Below, piece by piece: positions 10,431 to 18,484 of a stretch of DNA of 64,000 nucleotides. Within the stretch, counting starts at the first letter, position 1. Every line of letters starts with the position of its first letter. The notes below the pieces were generated by a model. It was not told the origin of the DNA and searched no databases. It saw nothing but the letters and a program-made list of their open reading frames with translations. This stretch comes from JBBEAM01 sp040882845 (GTDB lineage: Bacteria; Pseudomonadota; Alphaproteobacteria; Kiloniellales; DSM-21159), in assembly GCA_040882845.1 (NCBI GenBank), contig JBBEAM010000013.1, forward strand, positions 186,001-250,000, written 5' to 3'. Made by a program: the position numbers and the translations under genes.

Positions 10431-10487
10431 GGCCGCCGCTTCGCCGAGGGACGGCGAGACAAGCAGGCGCGGAAAGGCGCGGAACCC

Positions 10488-11102
10488 GTGGCGATTACCT
10501 TGCATCGGAACGACCTGCCGGCGGACCTCGATCTCGGTCCGGCGATCGCGGTCGACTGTGAAACCATGGGGCTGCGGCTGGAGCGCGACCGGCTCTGCCT
10601 GATCCAACTTTCCGCCGGCGACGGCGACGCCCATCTGGTGCAGTTCACCGACGGCAGCTTCGACGCCCCCAACCTGAAGGCGCTGCTGGCCGACGAGGAG
10701 CGGCTCAAGCTGTTCCACTTCGCGCGCTTCGACCTGGCGGCGATCAATCTCTACCTGGATACGGTCTGCTATCCTGTCTACTGCACCAAGATCGCCTCGA
10801 AGCTGGTGCGCACCTATACCGACCGCCACGGCCTGAAGGACCTCTGCCGGGAGCTGCTCGGCATCGACATCTCCAAGCAGCAGCAGTCCTCCGACTGGGG
10901 CGCCGAAACCCTGAGCGAGGAGCAGCTCAGCTACGCCGCGGCGGACGTGCTGCACCTGCATGCCCTGCGCGAGAAGCTGGAGATCATGCTTGAGCGCGAG
11001 GGCCGCACGGAGCTGGCCGACGCCTGCTTCGAGTTCTTGCCGGCGCGCGCCACCCTCGACCTGATCGGCTGGGGCGACGAGGACATCTTTGCCCACAGCT
11101 GA
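10488..11102 (+). CDS. nrnC: NanoRNase C / RNase D-like 3'-5' exonuclease
   Basis: A 204-residue DEDDy exonuclease without the HRDC domains of true RNase D. That length matches alphaproteobacterial NrnC, which degrades diribonucleotides at the end of RNA turnover and of c-di-GMP breakdown. Catalytic residues are visible: Asp23 and Glu25 in AVDCETMG, Asp82 in FHFARFDLAAI, and Tyr149 with Asp153 in LSYAAADVLHLHAL. The start is GTG; the promoter at 10403 sits in front. Many databases label such proteins 'ribonuclease D'; the short single-domain architecture argues for NrnC. The downstream kdsD gene has its own 122-base gap. Confidence 0.88.
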   Translation: MAITLHRNDLPADLDLGPAIAVDCETMGLRLERDRLCLIQLSAGDGDAHLVQFTDGSFDAPNLKALLADEERLKLFHFARFDLAAINLYLDTVCYPVYCTKIASKLVRTYTDRHGLKDLCRELLGIDISKQQQSSDWGAETLSEEQLSYAAADVLHLHALREKLEIMLEREGRTELADACFEFLPARATLDLIGWGDEDIFAHS

Positions 11103-11224
11103 ACTCCGCCCGGGCGGGGAGGCTTTGCGCCGCCGAAGCGTAGAATACGGCAGAGGCGCGTTCCGGCCGATCGGGGTCCACGCCGCGCAGCGCTTCGTGC
11201 TATAAGCGCGGAGCCACCATATAG

Positions 11225-12244
11225 ATGCAGAGCATGTCCGAAACCGCCGACAGCCAGAACGACACCGCCGCCCGGCAGCCCGACGTCGAACGGGATGTCG
11301 CGGTCGGGCGGCGTGTGCTGACGCTGGAGGCGGCCGGGCTGAACGCGCTGGGCGACTCCCTTGGCGAAAGCTTCGCCGCCGCGCTCGATATACTGGCGGC
11401 GATCGAGGACCGTGTGATCGTCACCGGTATGGGCAAGAGCGGGCATATCGCCAACAAGCTGGCTGCCACCCTGGCCTCCACCGGCACTCCGGCGCAGTTC
11501 GTGCATCCCGCCGAGGCCAGCCATGGCGATCTCGGCATGATCACCCGCAAGGACGCGATCGTCGCGATCTCCAATTCCGGCAAGACGACCGAGCTGGCCG
11601 ACGTGCTGGCGCACAGCGCCCGCTTCAAGATTCCGCTGATCGGCATCACCAGTCAGCCCGACAGCACCCTGGCGCAGACCGCCGCGGTGGCGCTGCTGCT
11701 GCCGCTGGCCGCCGAGGCCTGCCCGATGGGCCTGGCGCCGACAACCTCGACCACCATGATGCTGGCGCTCGGCGACGCCCTGGCCGTGGCGCTGCTCGAA
11801 CGCAAAGGCTTCTCGCCGCAGGATTTCCAGCTGCTGCACCCGGGCGGCACGCTCAGCCGAAAACTGCTGCGGGTCTCCGACATCATGCACGGGGCCGGCG
11901 AGCTGCCGCTCTGCGATGCCGAGACCGGCATGGACCAGGCGATCCTGATCATGACCCGCTACAGCTTCGGCTGCGTCGGCGTGGTCGATGCCGCCCAGCG
12001 GCTGATCGGGGTGGTCACCGACGGCGACCTGCGCCGCCACATGGCCAGCGACCTGCTCGACCGCCCGGTGGCCGAGGTGATGACCAAGGATCCCATGACC
12101 ATCCGCCCCGACGTGCTGGCTGCCGAAGCGCTCGGTCTGATGAATACCGAGAGCCGGCCGGTCACCAGCCTGTTCGTGGTCGAGGACGGCCGGCCGAGCG
12201 GCCTTCTGCATATTCACGACTGCCTGCGGGCGGGCGTTGCGTGA
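11225..12244 (+). CDS. kdsD: Arabinose-5-phosphate isomerase (KpsF/GutQ family)
   Basis: A 339-residue enzyme converting ribulose 5-phosphate to arabinose 5-phosphate, the first committed step to Kdo for LPS. The SIS domain (about 45-185) contains VTGMGKSGHIANKLAATLAS and VAISNSGKTTEL. Two CBS domains follow at about 215-330 (MTRYSFGCVGVVD, VTDGDLRRHM). ATG 11225 has a GGAG about 11 bases upstream; ATG 11234 is the alternative. The stop precedes the lptC ATG by 13 bases, so it heads the kdsD-lptC-lptA run and ties Kdo supply to LPS export, a standard proteobacterial arrangement. Confidence 0.95.
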   Translation: MQSMSETADSQNDTAARQPDVERDVAVGRRVLTLEAAGLNALGDSLGESFAAALDILAAIEDRVIVTGMGKSGHIANKLAATLASTGTPAQFVHPAEASHGDLGMITRKDAIVAISNSGKTTELADVLAHSARFKIPLIGITSQPDSTLAQTAAVALLLPLAAEACPMGLAPTTSTTMMLALGDALAVALLERKGFSPQDFQLLHPGGTLSRKLLRVSDIMHGAGELPLCDAETGMDQAILIMTRYSFGCVGVVDAAQRLIGVVTDGDLRRHMASDLLDRPVAEVMTKDPMTIRPDVLAAEALGLMNTESRPVTSLFVVEDGRPSGLLHIHDCLRAGVA

Positions 12245-12257
12245 ACGGCGGGCGGCG

Positions 12258-12962
12258 ATGAGCGAAGCCATCGATTTCGACCAGCGCCTGCGCGACCGTC
12301 AGAACCGCGAGGCCGAGCGCCTGGAGGCGGCGGAAACCAGACAGTCGGCGCCGCTGCCGCGCTGGGGCAGCTACACCCGTTTCGCCCGCTTCATGCGCTA
12401 CCTGCTGCCGGCGGTCGCCGCGGCGCTGATCGCGCTGCTGATCTTCTGGCCGCGCATCCAGGGGGAGGTCGCCGGGATGACCGGCTTCGGCGTCTCCGGC
12501 CAGCCGCCGGTCGAGGAGGACGGCACGACGGCCAAGCGGGCGCGTTTCGAAGGGGTGGACGGCAAGAACCGCCCCTTCAGCATCTCCGCCGAGCGCGCCT
12601 TCCAGCCCAATGGCGACAGCAACCGCATCGTGCTCGACAGTCCCGAGGCGGATATCACCCTGAACGACGGATCCTGGGTCGCGGTCACCGCCGAGCGCGG
12701 CGACTACCGTCAGAATGGCGAGACCCTGGAGCTGCGCGGTCAGGTAAACCTCTTCCACGACAAGGGCTTCGAGTTCTATACCGAAAGCGTCGATGTCGAT
12801 CTGGAGTCGGGCGTGGCGCAGGGCAGTCAGGCGGTACAGGGTCAGGGCCCCTTCGGGCACATTGCCGCGGAGGGCTTCGAGCTGCGCGACAACGGCCAGA
12901 CCATCGTCTTCACCGGCAAGACGGAACTTGTCGTCTACCCCGAGGAAAAGGGTCAGCAATGA
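12258..12962 (+). CDS. lptC: LPS export ABC transporter periplasmic protein LptC
   Basis: A 234-residue bitopic inner-membrane protein that hands LPS from LptB2FG to LptA. The start MSEAIDFDQR at 12258 follows GGCGGGCGGCG; an upstream TTG in frame is unlikely. A cytoplasmic N-tail of about 50 residues precedes one membrane segment (YLLPAVAAALIALLIFW). The periplasmic beta-jellyroll follows, with repeats such as ITLNDGSWVAVTAERGDY and LELRGQVNLFHDKGFEFY. The tail before the membrane is longer than in E. coli, as is common in alphaproteobacteria. Its TGA overlaps the lptA ATG (ATGA), indicating translational coupling. Confidence 0.93.
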   Translation: MSEAIDFDQRLRDRQNREAERLEAAETRQSAPLPRWGSYTRFARFMRYLLPAVAAALIALLIFWPRIQGEVAGMTGFGVSGQPPVEEDGTTAKRARFEGVDGKNRPFSISAERAFQPNGDSNRIVLDSPEADITLNDGSWVAVTAERGDYRQNGETLELRGQVNLFHDKGFEFYTESVDVDLESGVAQGSQAVQGQGPFGHIAAEGFELRDNGQTIVFTGKTELVVYPEEKGQQ

Positions 12963-13801
12963 AACGCGCCGCCGGATTTTCATGCCTTCTCGTCCTGGTC
13001 GCCGGCTTCGGCCTGGCGGTCCTCGTGCTTCCCGGTCTGAGCGGTCTCGCACCTGCGGCGGCGCAGGTGACCGGCCTGACCGGCGGAAACAAACCGCTGC
13101 GGATCAATGCCGACCAGGGCATCGAGTGGCGCCGCGATCAAGGCCTCTACCTGGCCCGGGGCAACGCCAGCGTGGTGCGCGGCGACATCACGGTGCGTGC
13201 CCAGGTGTTGCGCGCCTATTACCGCGAGAGCGGCGAGAGTGGCAATAACATCTACCGGGTCGAGGCCGAGGGCGGCGTGCGGATCGAAACGCCGGGTGAA
13301 ACCGCCAGCGGCGACAGCGGCGTCTATCACGTCGACCGGGGCGTCGCCGTGCTGCGCGGCGACAGCCTGCGCCTGGAAACCGATAGCGCGACCATCGTCG
13401 CCCGCGACAGCCTGGAATACTGGGAGGACGTCGAGGGCCGGCCGGTCGCTGTGGCCCGCGGCCAGGCGGTGGCGACGCGCGGCGAGGACCGGGTCGAGGC
13501 CGAGGTCCTGACCGCCTCCCTCTCCTCGGGCGGCGGGAATGCAGAGGTCGTGCAGATCGACGCCAGCGGCGGCGTCACCATCACCCGCGGCGACCGCCGC
13601 GCCGAGGGCGAGCGCGCGGTCTATTACGTCGACGAAAGGGTGGCGACCCTGCACTGCAACGTCTGGGTGACCCAGGGCGAGAATAGATTGAACGGACAGT
13701 ATGCGGAGTTTAACCTCGAAACCGGGGTCAGCCGGATTACGCCGGATGCGACCGGTTGCGGGGGCGATACTCAGGTGCGGGGGCTGTTTCAGCCCGAATA
13801 G
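12959..13801 (+). CDS. lptA: LPS transport periplasmic bridge protein LptA, internally duplicated
   Basis: A 280-residue OstA-fold protein that forms the periplasmic bridge for LPS between LptC and LptD. A signal peptide is evident (hydrophobic to about residue 30, APAAAQ cleavage region). The mature part contains two similar units, at about 63-146 and 163-244. They share ARG-(A)-(V)-RG, then (A)-GGV-I-T, then GVYHVDRGVAVL versus AVYYVDERVATL. Typical LptA is nearer 180-220 residues with one jellyroll, so this looks like a tandem duplication that lengthens the bridge. It overlaps lptC and lies 50 bases before lptB. Confidence 0.92.
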   Translation: MKRAAGFSCLLVLVAGFGLAVLVLPGLSGLAPAAAQVTGLTGGNKPLRINADQGIEWRRDQGLYLARGNASVVRGDITVRAQVLRAYYRESGESGNNIYRVEAEGGVRIETPGETASGDSGVYHVDRGVAVLRGDSLRLETDSATIVARDSLEYWEDVEGRPVAVARGQAVATRGEDRVEAEVLTASLSSGGGNAEVVQIDASGGVTITRGDRRAEGERAVYYVDERVATLHCNVWVTQGENRLNGQYAEFNLETGVSRITPDATGCGGDTQVRGLFQPE

Positions 13802-13851
13802 CCGACAATAGCTATGCTTGATCGCTTGCGCCCGCGGCGTATCTAACAGGG

Positions 13852-14676
13852 ATGTTGATGGACGACTTCATGGACCGCCGAGACACTTCGAGCGACCCGT
13901 CTGGACATTCGCGCAGCGGCCAGGACGCGCCGATCCCCCGGCTGGTCGCCGACAACGCCGGACTCGGCACGGTCAGCATCGGCCGCTCCTTCAAGAAGCG
14001 GCCGGTGGTGCGCGACGTCACCCTCAACCTGCATCGCGGCGAAGTCGTCGGCCTGCTCGGCCCCAACGGTGCCGGCAAGACCACCTGCTTCTATCTGATC
14101 ACCGGGCTGCTGGCGCCGGACTACGGCTACGTCAGCCTCGACGGCCACGATATTACCGACCTGCCGATGTACCGCCGGGCACGGCTCGGCATCGGCTACC
14201 TGCCGCAGGAGTCCTCGATCTTCCGGGGCCTGACCGTGGAGCAGAACATCCGCGGCGTGCTCGAGGTGGTGGAGCCGTCGCGCGACCGCCAGGATCACAT
14301 CGTCGACCAGCTGCTGGAAGAGTTCTCGATCGCCCACCTGCGGCGCACTCCGGCGATGGCGCTGTCCGGCGGCGAGCGCCGCCGGGTCGAGATCGCCCGC
14401 GCGCTGGCGACCCATCCCGCCTTCATGCTGCTCGACGAGCCGCTGGCCGGGATCGACCCCATCGCCGTCGGCGATATCCGCGAGCTGGTGCTGCACCTCA
14501 AGGACCGCGGCATCGGCGTGCTGATCACCGATCACAACGTGCGCGACACCCTGGACATCGTCGACCGCGCCTACATCATCCACGAAGGCAGCGTGCTGAT
14601 GGAAGGCCAGCCCTCGGAGATCGTCGCCCACGAGGACGTCCGGCGGGTCTACCTGGGCGACCGCTTCAGCCTCTAG
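13852..14676 (+). CDS. lptB: LPS export ABC transporter ATP-binding protein LptB
   Basis: A 274-residue ATPase that powers LPS extraction from the inner membrane with LptF/LptG. Walker A is GPNGAGKTT (about residue 72), the Q-loop region is YLPQESSIFRGLTV, the ABC signature LSGGERRRVEIARAL, and Walker B MLLDEPLAGIDPIA, followed by the switch His in ITDHNVRDTL. An N-terminal extension of about 40 polar residues precedes the ABC domain; starts at 13852, 13858 or 13870 are all possible, and AACAGGG lies before the first. It sits between lptA and rpoN as in most proteobacteria. Confidence 0.96.
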   Translation: MLMDDFMDRRDTSSDPSGHSRSGQDAPIPRLVADNAGLGTVSIGRSFKKRPVVRDVTLNLHRGEVVGLLGPNGAGKTTCFYLITGLLAPDYGYVSLDGHDITDLPMYRRARLGIGYLPQESSIFRGLTVEQNIRGVLEVVEPSRDRQDHIVDQLLEEFSIAHLRRTPAMALSGGERRRVEIARALATHPAFMLLDEPLAGIDPIAVGDIRELVLHLKDRGIGVLITDHNVRDTLDIVDRAYIIHEGSVLMEGQPSEIVAHEDVRRVYLGDRFSL

Positions 14677-14685
14677 GCCGGCGCC

Positions 14686-16134
14686 ATGGCCCTGCGCCAG
14701 AAACTCCAGGCACGGCAGACCCAATCCCTGACCCTGACGCCGCAGCTGCAGCAGTCGATCAAGCTGCTGCGGCTTGGCCGCGACGAACTGGCGGCCTTGA
14801 TCGAGGAGGAACTGGAGAGCAACCCGCTGCTGCGCCGCGGCGATCCCGCCCACAGTCCGCCGCCTCCGCCGCTGCCCGGCGCACCGGGCGGTCCTGGCGG
14901 CGGCGGGCGGGCGGCGCGTCTCAATTGGCAGGCCTCCGCCGCGCGTGGCGGCGCGGCCAGCCCGGCGGCCAGTCCCCCGGCAAGTCCCTCTGCGGCGATG
15001 ATCGACGACCTGGAGGACAGCGCCACCGCCGCGCCCAGCCTGCAGGATCATCTGCTGCTGCAGGCGCAGCTCGAACTGCGCGACGCCGACTCCCGGCGCA
15101 TCGCGCTGCTGCTGATCGATTCCCTCGACGAAGCCGGCTACCTGGCCGCGCCGCTGGCCGATCTGGGCCGCCAGCTCGGGGTCTGCGTGGAGGCCGTCGA
15201 ATCCGTCCTGCTCCGGTTACAGGGCTTCGAGCCCACCGGCGTCTTCGCACGCGACCTCGCCGAGTGCCTGCGCCTGCAGCTGCGCGAGCAGGATGCGCTT
15301 TCGGCGCCGATGGAGACCCTGCTGAAAAATCTCGATCTGCTGGCGGCGGGCCAGCACCGCCGGCTCTGCACGCTTTGCGGGCTCGACGAAGACGGGCTCA
15401 ACGTCCTGCTGGCGCGTCTGCGGCGGCTCGATCCCAAGCCGGGCGCGCGCTTCCTTTCGGCGCCGGTCGAGACGGTGGTGCCCGAGCTGATCCTGCGCCG
15501 CGCCGGGCACGGCGGCTGGAAGGTCGAGCTGAACGAGCAGGCGCTGCCGCGACTGCTGCTCGATCACGGCTACCGCGAGGAGATCGCCGGGACGCTGCGC
15601 CGCCGCGAGGACAAGGCCTATCTCGCCGAGCAGGCGCGCAGCGCCAGCTTTCTGCTCCGCGCGCTGCAGCAGCGCGCCGAGACTCTGCTGAAGATTGGCC
15701 AGGCCATCGTCGCCCGTCAGGAGCGCTTCTTCGACCAAGGCGTGGCGGCGCTGCGTCCGCTGGTTCTGCGCGCGCTGGCGGAGGATGCCGGGCTGCACGA
15801 ATCCACGGTCAGCCGGGCGCTGACCGGCAAGTACATGGAGACGCCTGGCGGTCTCTATCCCCTGCGCTACTTCCTCAGTCCGGCGGTTCCGGGGACCCGG
15901 TCGGGTACGGTCTTCGCCGCGGAGGCTGTGCGCCAGCGCCTGCGCGCCCTGATCGCCGCGGAGGCCGTGACGGCGCCGCTGTCGGACGCCGCCCTCGCCG
16001 AGTCGCTGCGCGGCGAGGGCATCGCCGCCGCCCGGCGGACCGTCGCGAAGTACCGCCAGGCAATGGGAGTTCCCACCGCCGCCGCGCGCCGCCGCCGCGC
16101 CGGTCGCGCCGGTCGCGCCAGGCGCGAGGCATAG
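14686..16134 (+). CDS. rpoN: RNA polymerase sigma-54 factor
   Basis: A 482-residue sigma-N factor. The Gln-rich activator-responsive region I is clear at the N-terminus (ARQTQSLTLTPQLQQSIKLL). A variable, Pro/Gly/Ala-rich acidic linker follows at about 50-110, then the core-binding region. The helix-turn-helix lies near ESTVSRALTGKYMETPGG, and the RpoN box is ARRTVAKYRQAMGVP close to the C-terminus. It recognises -24/-12 promoters of nitrogen and other genes with AAA+ activators. It starts 9 bases after lptB, and hpf and ptsN follow, the classic rpoN neighbourhood. A Lys/Arg-rich tail closes the protein. Confidence 0.97.
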   Translation: MALRQKLQARQTQSLTLTPQLQQSIKLLRLGRDELAALIEEELESNPLLRRGDPAHSPPPPPLPGAPGGPGGGGRAARLNWQASAARGGAASPAASPPASPSAAMIDDLEDSATAAPSLQDHLLLQAQLELRDADSRRIALLLIDSLDEAGYLAAPLADLGRQLGVCVEAVESVLLRLQGFEPTGVFARDLAECLRLQLREQDALSAPMETLLKNLDLLAAGQHRRLCTLCGLDEDGLNVLLARLRRLDPKPGARFLSAPVETVVPELILRRAGHGGWKVELNEQALPRLLLDHGYREEIAGTLRRREDKAYLAEQARSASFLLRALQQRAETLLKIGQAIVARQERFFDQGVAALRPLVLRALAEDAGLHESTVSRALTGKYMETPGGLYPLRYFLSPAVPGTRSGTVFAAEAVRQRLRALIAAEAVTAPLSDAALAESLRGEGIAAARRTVAKYRQAMGVPTAAARRRRAGRAGRARREA

Positions 16135-16253
16135 CGGGCCGTGAGCCGCAGCGCCCGCGGAGCGGAGACTTTTTTGATTTTCAAGCCTGAATCCTCAATT
16201 CCGCCTTCTTATAATAGGAGTGTTGAGCGTATCTCGACCCAGGAGGCGGGCCA

Positions 16254-16282
16254 TTGACAGCGTCGGGCGGCAAACCTATGTT
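16254..16282 (+). promoter_or_regulatory. Sigma-70-like promoter for hpf-ptsN
   Basis: TTGACA at 16254-16259, a 17-base spacer and TATGTT at 16277-16282, giving a leader of about 65 bases to the hpf ATG. A second TATAAT lies at 16210-16215 in the same 220-base gap, but with a weak -35 (CTGAAT, 17-base spacing). I see no strong rpoN terminator beyond a short T-run (TTTTTT near 16171). Confidence 0.6.
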
Positions 16283-16354
16283 CCCGGCCCTTAGCGCCGG
16301 AACTCGCAGGGATATGCGGCCCAGGCGTTGCTGAAAGCCCCGAAAGGTTAGTTC

Positions 16355-16990
16355 ATGCAGCTGTCGATTCAGGGACGGCAGATCGACGTTGGCGATGCCT
16401 TTCGCCATCATGTGGAAGGCTCTCTCACCTCGATCTTCGACAAGTACTTCGGCGATCCCATCGAGGCCAGCGTAACGCTCTCGCGCGTCGCGCATCTCTA
16501 TCACGCCGGGCTCTCCGTCCACATCGGCCGGGGAATGCAGCTGCAGGCCTCGGGTGAGGCCGACGAAGTCTACCCGGCCTACGATATGGCGGCGGAGCGG
16601 CTGGCGAAGCGACTGCGGCGCTACAAGCGGCGTCTGCGCGATCACCACAAGGCGATGCAGGAATCGGAAGTGATGGAGGCGCAGCAGTACATCCTCGCGG
16701 CGCAGCCCGGCCCCGAGGATGCGGACGCAGAGAACGACGACGCCCCGGAGGCCGACGACACCCCCGTGGTGATCGCCGAAATGGCGGCGGAGATCCCAAG
16801 TCTGACGGTCAGCGAAGCGGTGATGCGGCTCGACCTGGCGGAGGCCCCGGCGCTGCTGTTCCGCAACCGGGCGCACGGCGGGCTGAACATGATCTACCGC
16901 CGTCCTGACGGCAACCTCGGCTGGGTCGATCCCCGTGGGAATGCGGGCGGGAATTCGGGCGGACATGCCGAGGGCAGCGCCGAAACCTGA
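16355..16990 (+). CDS. hpf: Ribosome hibernation promoting factor, long form
   Basis: A 211-residue long-type HPF/RaiA protein. The N-terminal S30AE domain (1-105, MQLSIQGRQIDVGDAFRHHV) binds the small subunit near the decoding site. An acidic linker (about 120-145, rich in Asp, Glu and Ala) follows. The C-terminal dimerisation domain (about 155-200, VSEAVMRLDLAEAPALLFRN and GGLNMIYRRPDGNLGWVDP) promotes 100S ribosomes. The tail is Gly-rich. AAAGG sits before the ATG and its own sigma-70-like promoter is upstream, so it may be expressed separately from rpoN. It is followed by ptsN after 77 bases. Confidence 0.94.
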   Translation: MQLSIQGRQIDVGDAFRHHVEGSLTSIFDKYFGDPIEASVTLSRVAHLYHAGLSVHIGRGMQLQASGEADEVYPAYDMAAERLAKRLRRYKRRLRDHHKAMQESEVMEAQQYILAAQPGPEDADAENDDAPEADDTPVVIAEMAAEIPSLTVSEAVMRLDLAEAPALLFRNRAHGGLNMIYRRPDGNLGWVDPRGNAGGNSGGHAEGSAET

Positions 16991-17067
16991 GCGTCAAAGG
17001 ATATTCCGGGGGCGCGGCGGCGAAGTTCCCGCGCGCCGCGATAGACCGGTCGGATATAGGTTTTGAT

Positions 17068-17532
17068 ATGGAAATCAATGATTTGATTACTCCCGAGGCG
17101 ATCATTCCTGCGCTGCGGGTCAGCAGCAAGAAACAGGCCTTGCAGGAGATTTCCAAGCGCGCGGCCGCCCTGACCCGGCTGCCGGAGCGCAGCGTTTTCG
17201 AGGTGCTGGTGGAGCGCGAGCGCCTGGGAACCACCGGCGTCGGCCACGGCATTGCCATCCCGCATGGCAAACTCGCAAACATCGACCGGCTCTATGCGCT
17301 CTTCGCGCGGCTCGAGTCGCCGATCGATTTCGATTCCATCGACGAGCAGCCGGTGGATCTGATCTGCGTCCTGCTGGCGCCCGAGACCGCGGGGGCGGAC
17401 CACCTCAAGGCCTTGGCCCGGGTGTCCCGCCTGCTCCGCGATCAGGGAACCTGCGACAAGCTGCGCGGCAGCGACAGCGCCGACGCACTCTACGCGCTGC
17501 TCACCGAATCGGCGACCAGCCACGCAGCCTGA
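17068..17532 (+). CDS. ptsN: Nitrogen-PTS enzyme IIA (EIIA-Ntr)
   Basis: A 154-residue EIIA domain of the fructose/mannitol type, the phosphoacceptor of the regulatory nitrogen PTS. The phosphorylated histidine is His66 in VGHGIAIPHGK. It receives phosphate via HPr from enzyme I. Both partner genes are in this window, about 45 kb away (ptsH-ptsI at 61979-64000). There is no membrane or EIIB/EIIC part, which fits a purely regulatory protein. Position after rpoN and hpf is conserved in proteobacteria. It converges with the DUF1150 gene 18 bases downstream. Confidence 0.95.
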   Translation: MEINDLITPEAIIPALRVSSKKQALQEISKRAAALTRLPERSVFEVLVERERLGTTGVGHGIAIPHGKLANIDRLYALFARLESPIDFDSIDEQPVDLICVLLAPETAGADHLKALARVSRLLRDQGTCDKLRGSDSADALYALLTESATSHAA

Positions 17533-17550
17533 CGGCTTCGTTATCAGATT

Positions 17551-17769
17551 CTAGTGGAGGCGCTGCGGCTGCAGATCGTGCTGGCGCACCGCCGCGAAGG
17601 CGACGTCCTCGTTGGCCATCACCGCCATGCGCGTGCCGTCGGCGGCGAAGATCCCGAAGGTCCCGCGCTGTTCGCCGTCGAGCGCCTTGACGTAGGCGAT
17701 GTCCTGAATCCCGAAAGCCAGAAAATCCTGGCTCGACATCCGGTGACGCTGATTTACCGAGGTGTTCAT
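17551..17769 (-). CDS. DUF1150 family small protein
   Basis: A 72-residue protein, MNTSVNQRHRMSSQDFLAFG, with AAGGAG nine bases before the ATG, which decides this start over the longer frame to 17826. The core IQDIAYVKALDG...FGIFAADGTRMAVMANEDVA matches the alphaproteobacterial DUF1150 family as I recall it. Its genes often lie beside small heat-shock genes, as here (67 bases after hsp20, same strand). Function is unknown; the location suggests heat-shock co-expression. Confidence 0.82.
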   Translation of the reverse strand: MNTSVNQRHRMSSQDFLAFGIQDIAYVKALDGEQRGTFGIFAADGTRMAVMANEDVAFAAVRQHDLQPQRLH

Positions 17770-17836
17770 GTGCTTCTCCTTCCTAAGCGGATGCCCGTGC
17801 GTTTTGCGCCGCCCCGTGCCGGGCACGGCCTGACGG

Positions 17837-18310
17837 TCATCCCTCCGTGGTGTCCGCCGGCGTGGCGGAACCTTCGATCCGTTTCTTCTCCGGCGCGCGG
17901 CCGCTGGCCGCGATATCGATCTTCTTGACCTTGGGCTGTACCAGGGGCCGTTCGAGCTCGATGTGCAGCAGGCCGTTGTCGAGCGAGGCCGAGGTGACCT
18001 CGATGCCCTCGGCGAGAACGAAGCTGCGCTGGAACTGCCGCGCAGCGATCCCGCGATGGAGGAAGACGCGCTCGGTCTCGTCCTGCTGCCTGCCGCGAAT
18101 GACCAGCTGGTTGTCCTCGATCTGCACCGTCAGGTCGGCTTCCGCGAAGCCGGCCACCGCGAGAGTGATGCGCAGCCGGTTTTCCGAGAGTTGTTCGACG
18201 TTGTAGGGCGGATAGCCGTCGCCGCCGTTCTTCGACACCCGGTCGAGAACGCGCTCGAAGTGATCGAAGCCGAGCAGCAGCGGGGAATCGAAAAGGGAAA
18301 CCCTGGACAT
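17837..18310 (-). CDS. Small heat-shock protein, Hsp20/IbpA family
   Basis: A 157-residue alpha-crystallin-domain chaperone that holds unfolding proteins. The start at 18310 (MSRVSLFDSPLLLGFDHFER) matches the IbpA N-terminus and has GGAGG nine bases upstream; the frame continues to 18406 without homology. The crystallin domain (about 42-135) contains YNVEQLSENRLRITLAVAGF, DNQLVIRGRQ and the conserved A-x-x-x-NGLL motif as ASLDNGLLHIEL. The C-tail is charged (KKIDIAASGR, EKKRIEG). A sigma-32-like promoter at 18426-18454 and a thermometer-like hairpin at 18317-18338 precede it, so it looks controlled by heat at both transcription and translation. Confidence 0.94.
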   Translation of the reverse strand: MSRVSLFDSPLLLGFDHFERVLDRVSKNGGDGYPPYNVEQLSENRLRITLAVAGFAEADLTVQIEDNQLVIRGRQQDETERVFLHRGIAARQFQRSFVLAEGIEVTSASLDNGLLHIELERPLVQPKVKKIDIAASGRAPEKKRIEGSATPADTTEG

Positions 18311-18316
18311 GGAAAG

Positions 18317-18338
18317 CTTCCTCCTCAGCGCGAGCAAG
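18317..18338 (-). promoter_or_regulatory. Possible ROSE-type RNA thermometer hairpin over the hsp20 Shine-Dalgarno
   Basis: In the minus-strand RNA, CUUGCUC (18338-18332) can pair with GAGGAAG (18323-18317) across an 8-base loop. Six canonical pairs result, with one central G-G apposition. That places UUGCU opposite AGGAA, the core geometry of ROSE elements that mask the ribosome site of alphaproteobacterial small heat-shock genes. The hairpin covers the GGAGGAAG before the ATG at 18310. The leader of about 100 bases, predicted from the promoter, leaves room for the upstream stems of a full ROSE element, which I did not fold. Confidence 0.5.
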
Positions 18339-18425
18339 GTTGCCGGTTGATCCCGCGGCGGGAAGTCTTCTCGATGAAGCGGTTTCCCACCGCCGGCGGC
18401 CCGCAAACGGCGCCGCCTGCATTGA

Positions 18426-18454
18426 ATGTGGGGGATTTGCTTGGCGGCTTCAAG
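18426..18454 (-). promoter_or_regulatory. Sigma-32 (RpoH)-type promoter of hsp20
   Basis: On the minus strand, CTTGAAG (18454-18448), a 14-base spacer and CCCCACAT (18433-18426). The E. coli RpoH consensus is CTTGAAA, 13-15 bases, CCCCATNT, so both elements fit with one mismatch each. It lies between the MFS gene and hsp20 and gives a leader of about 105-110 bases. Confidence 0.62.
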
Positions 18455-18484
18455 CGCCTTCGCCGCCGCCGCCGTCGTCTGAAT

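Noticed and set aside
13818..16190. 790-residue overlapping frame across lptB and rpoN
   Set aside because: It is an Arg/Pro/Ala-rich alternative frame produced by high GC; lptB and rpoN explain the region fully.
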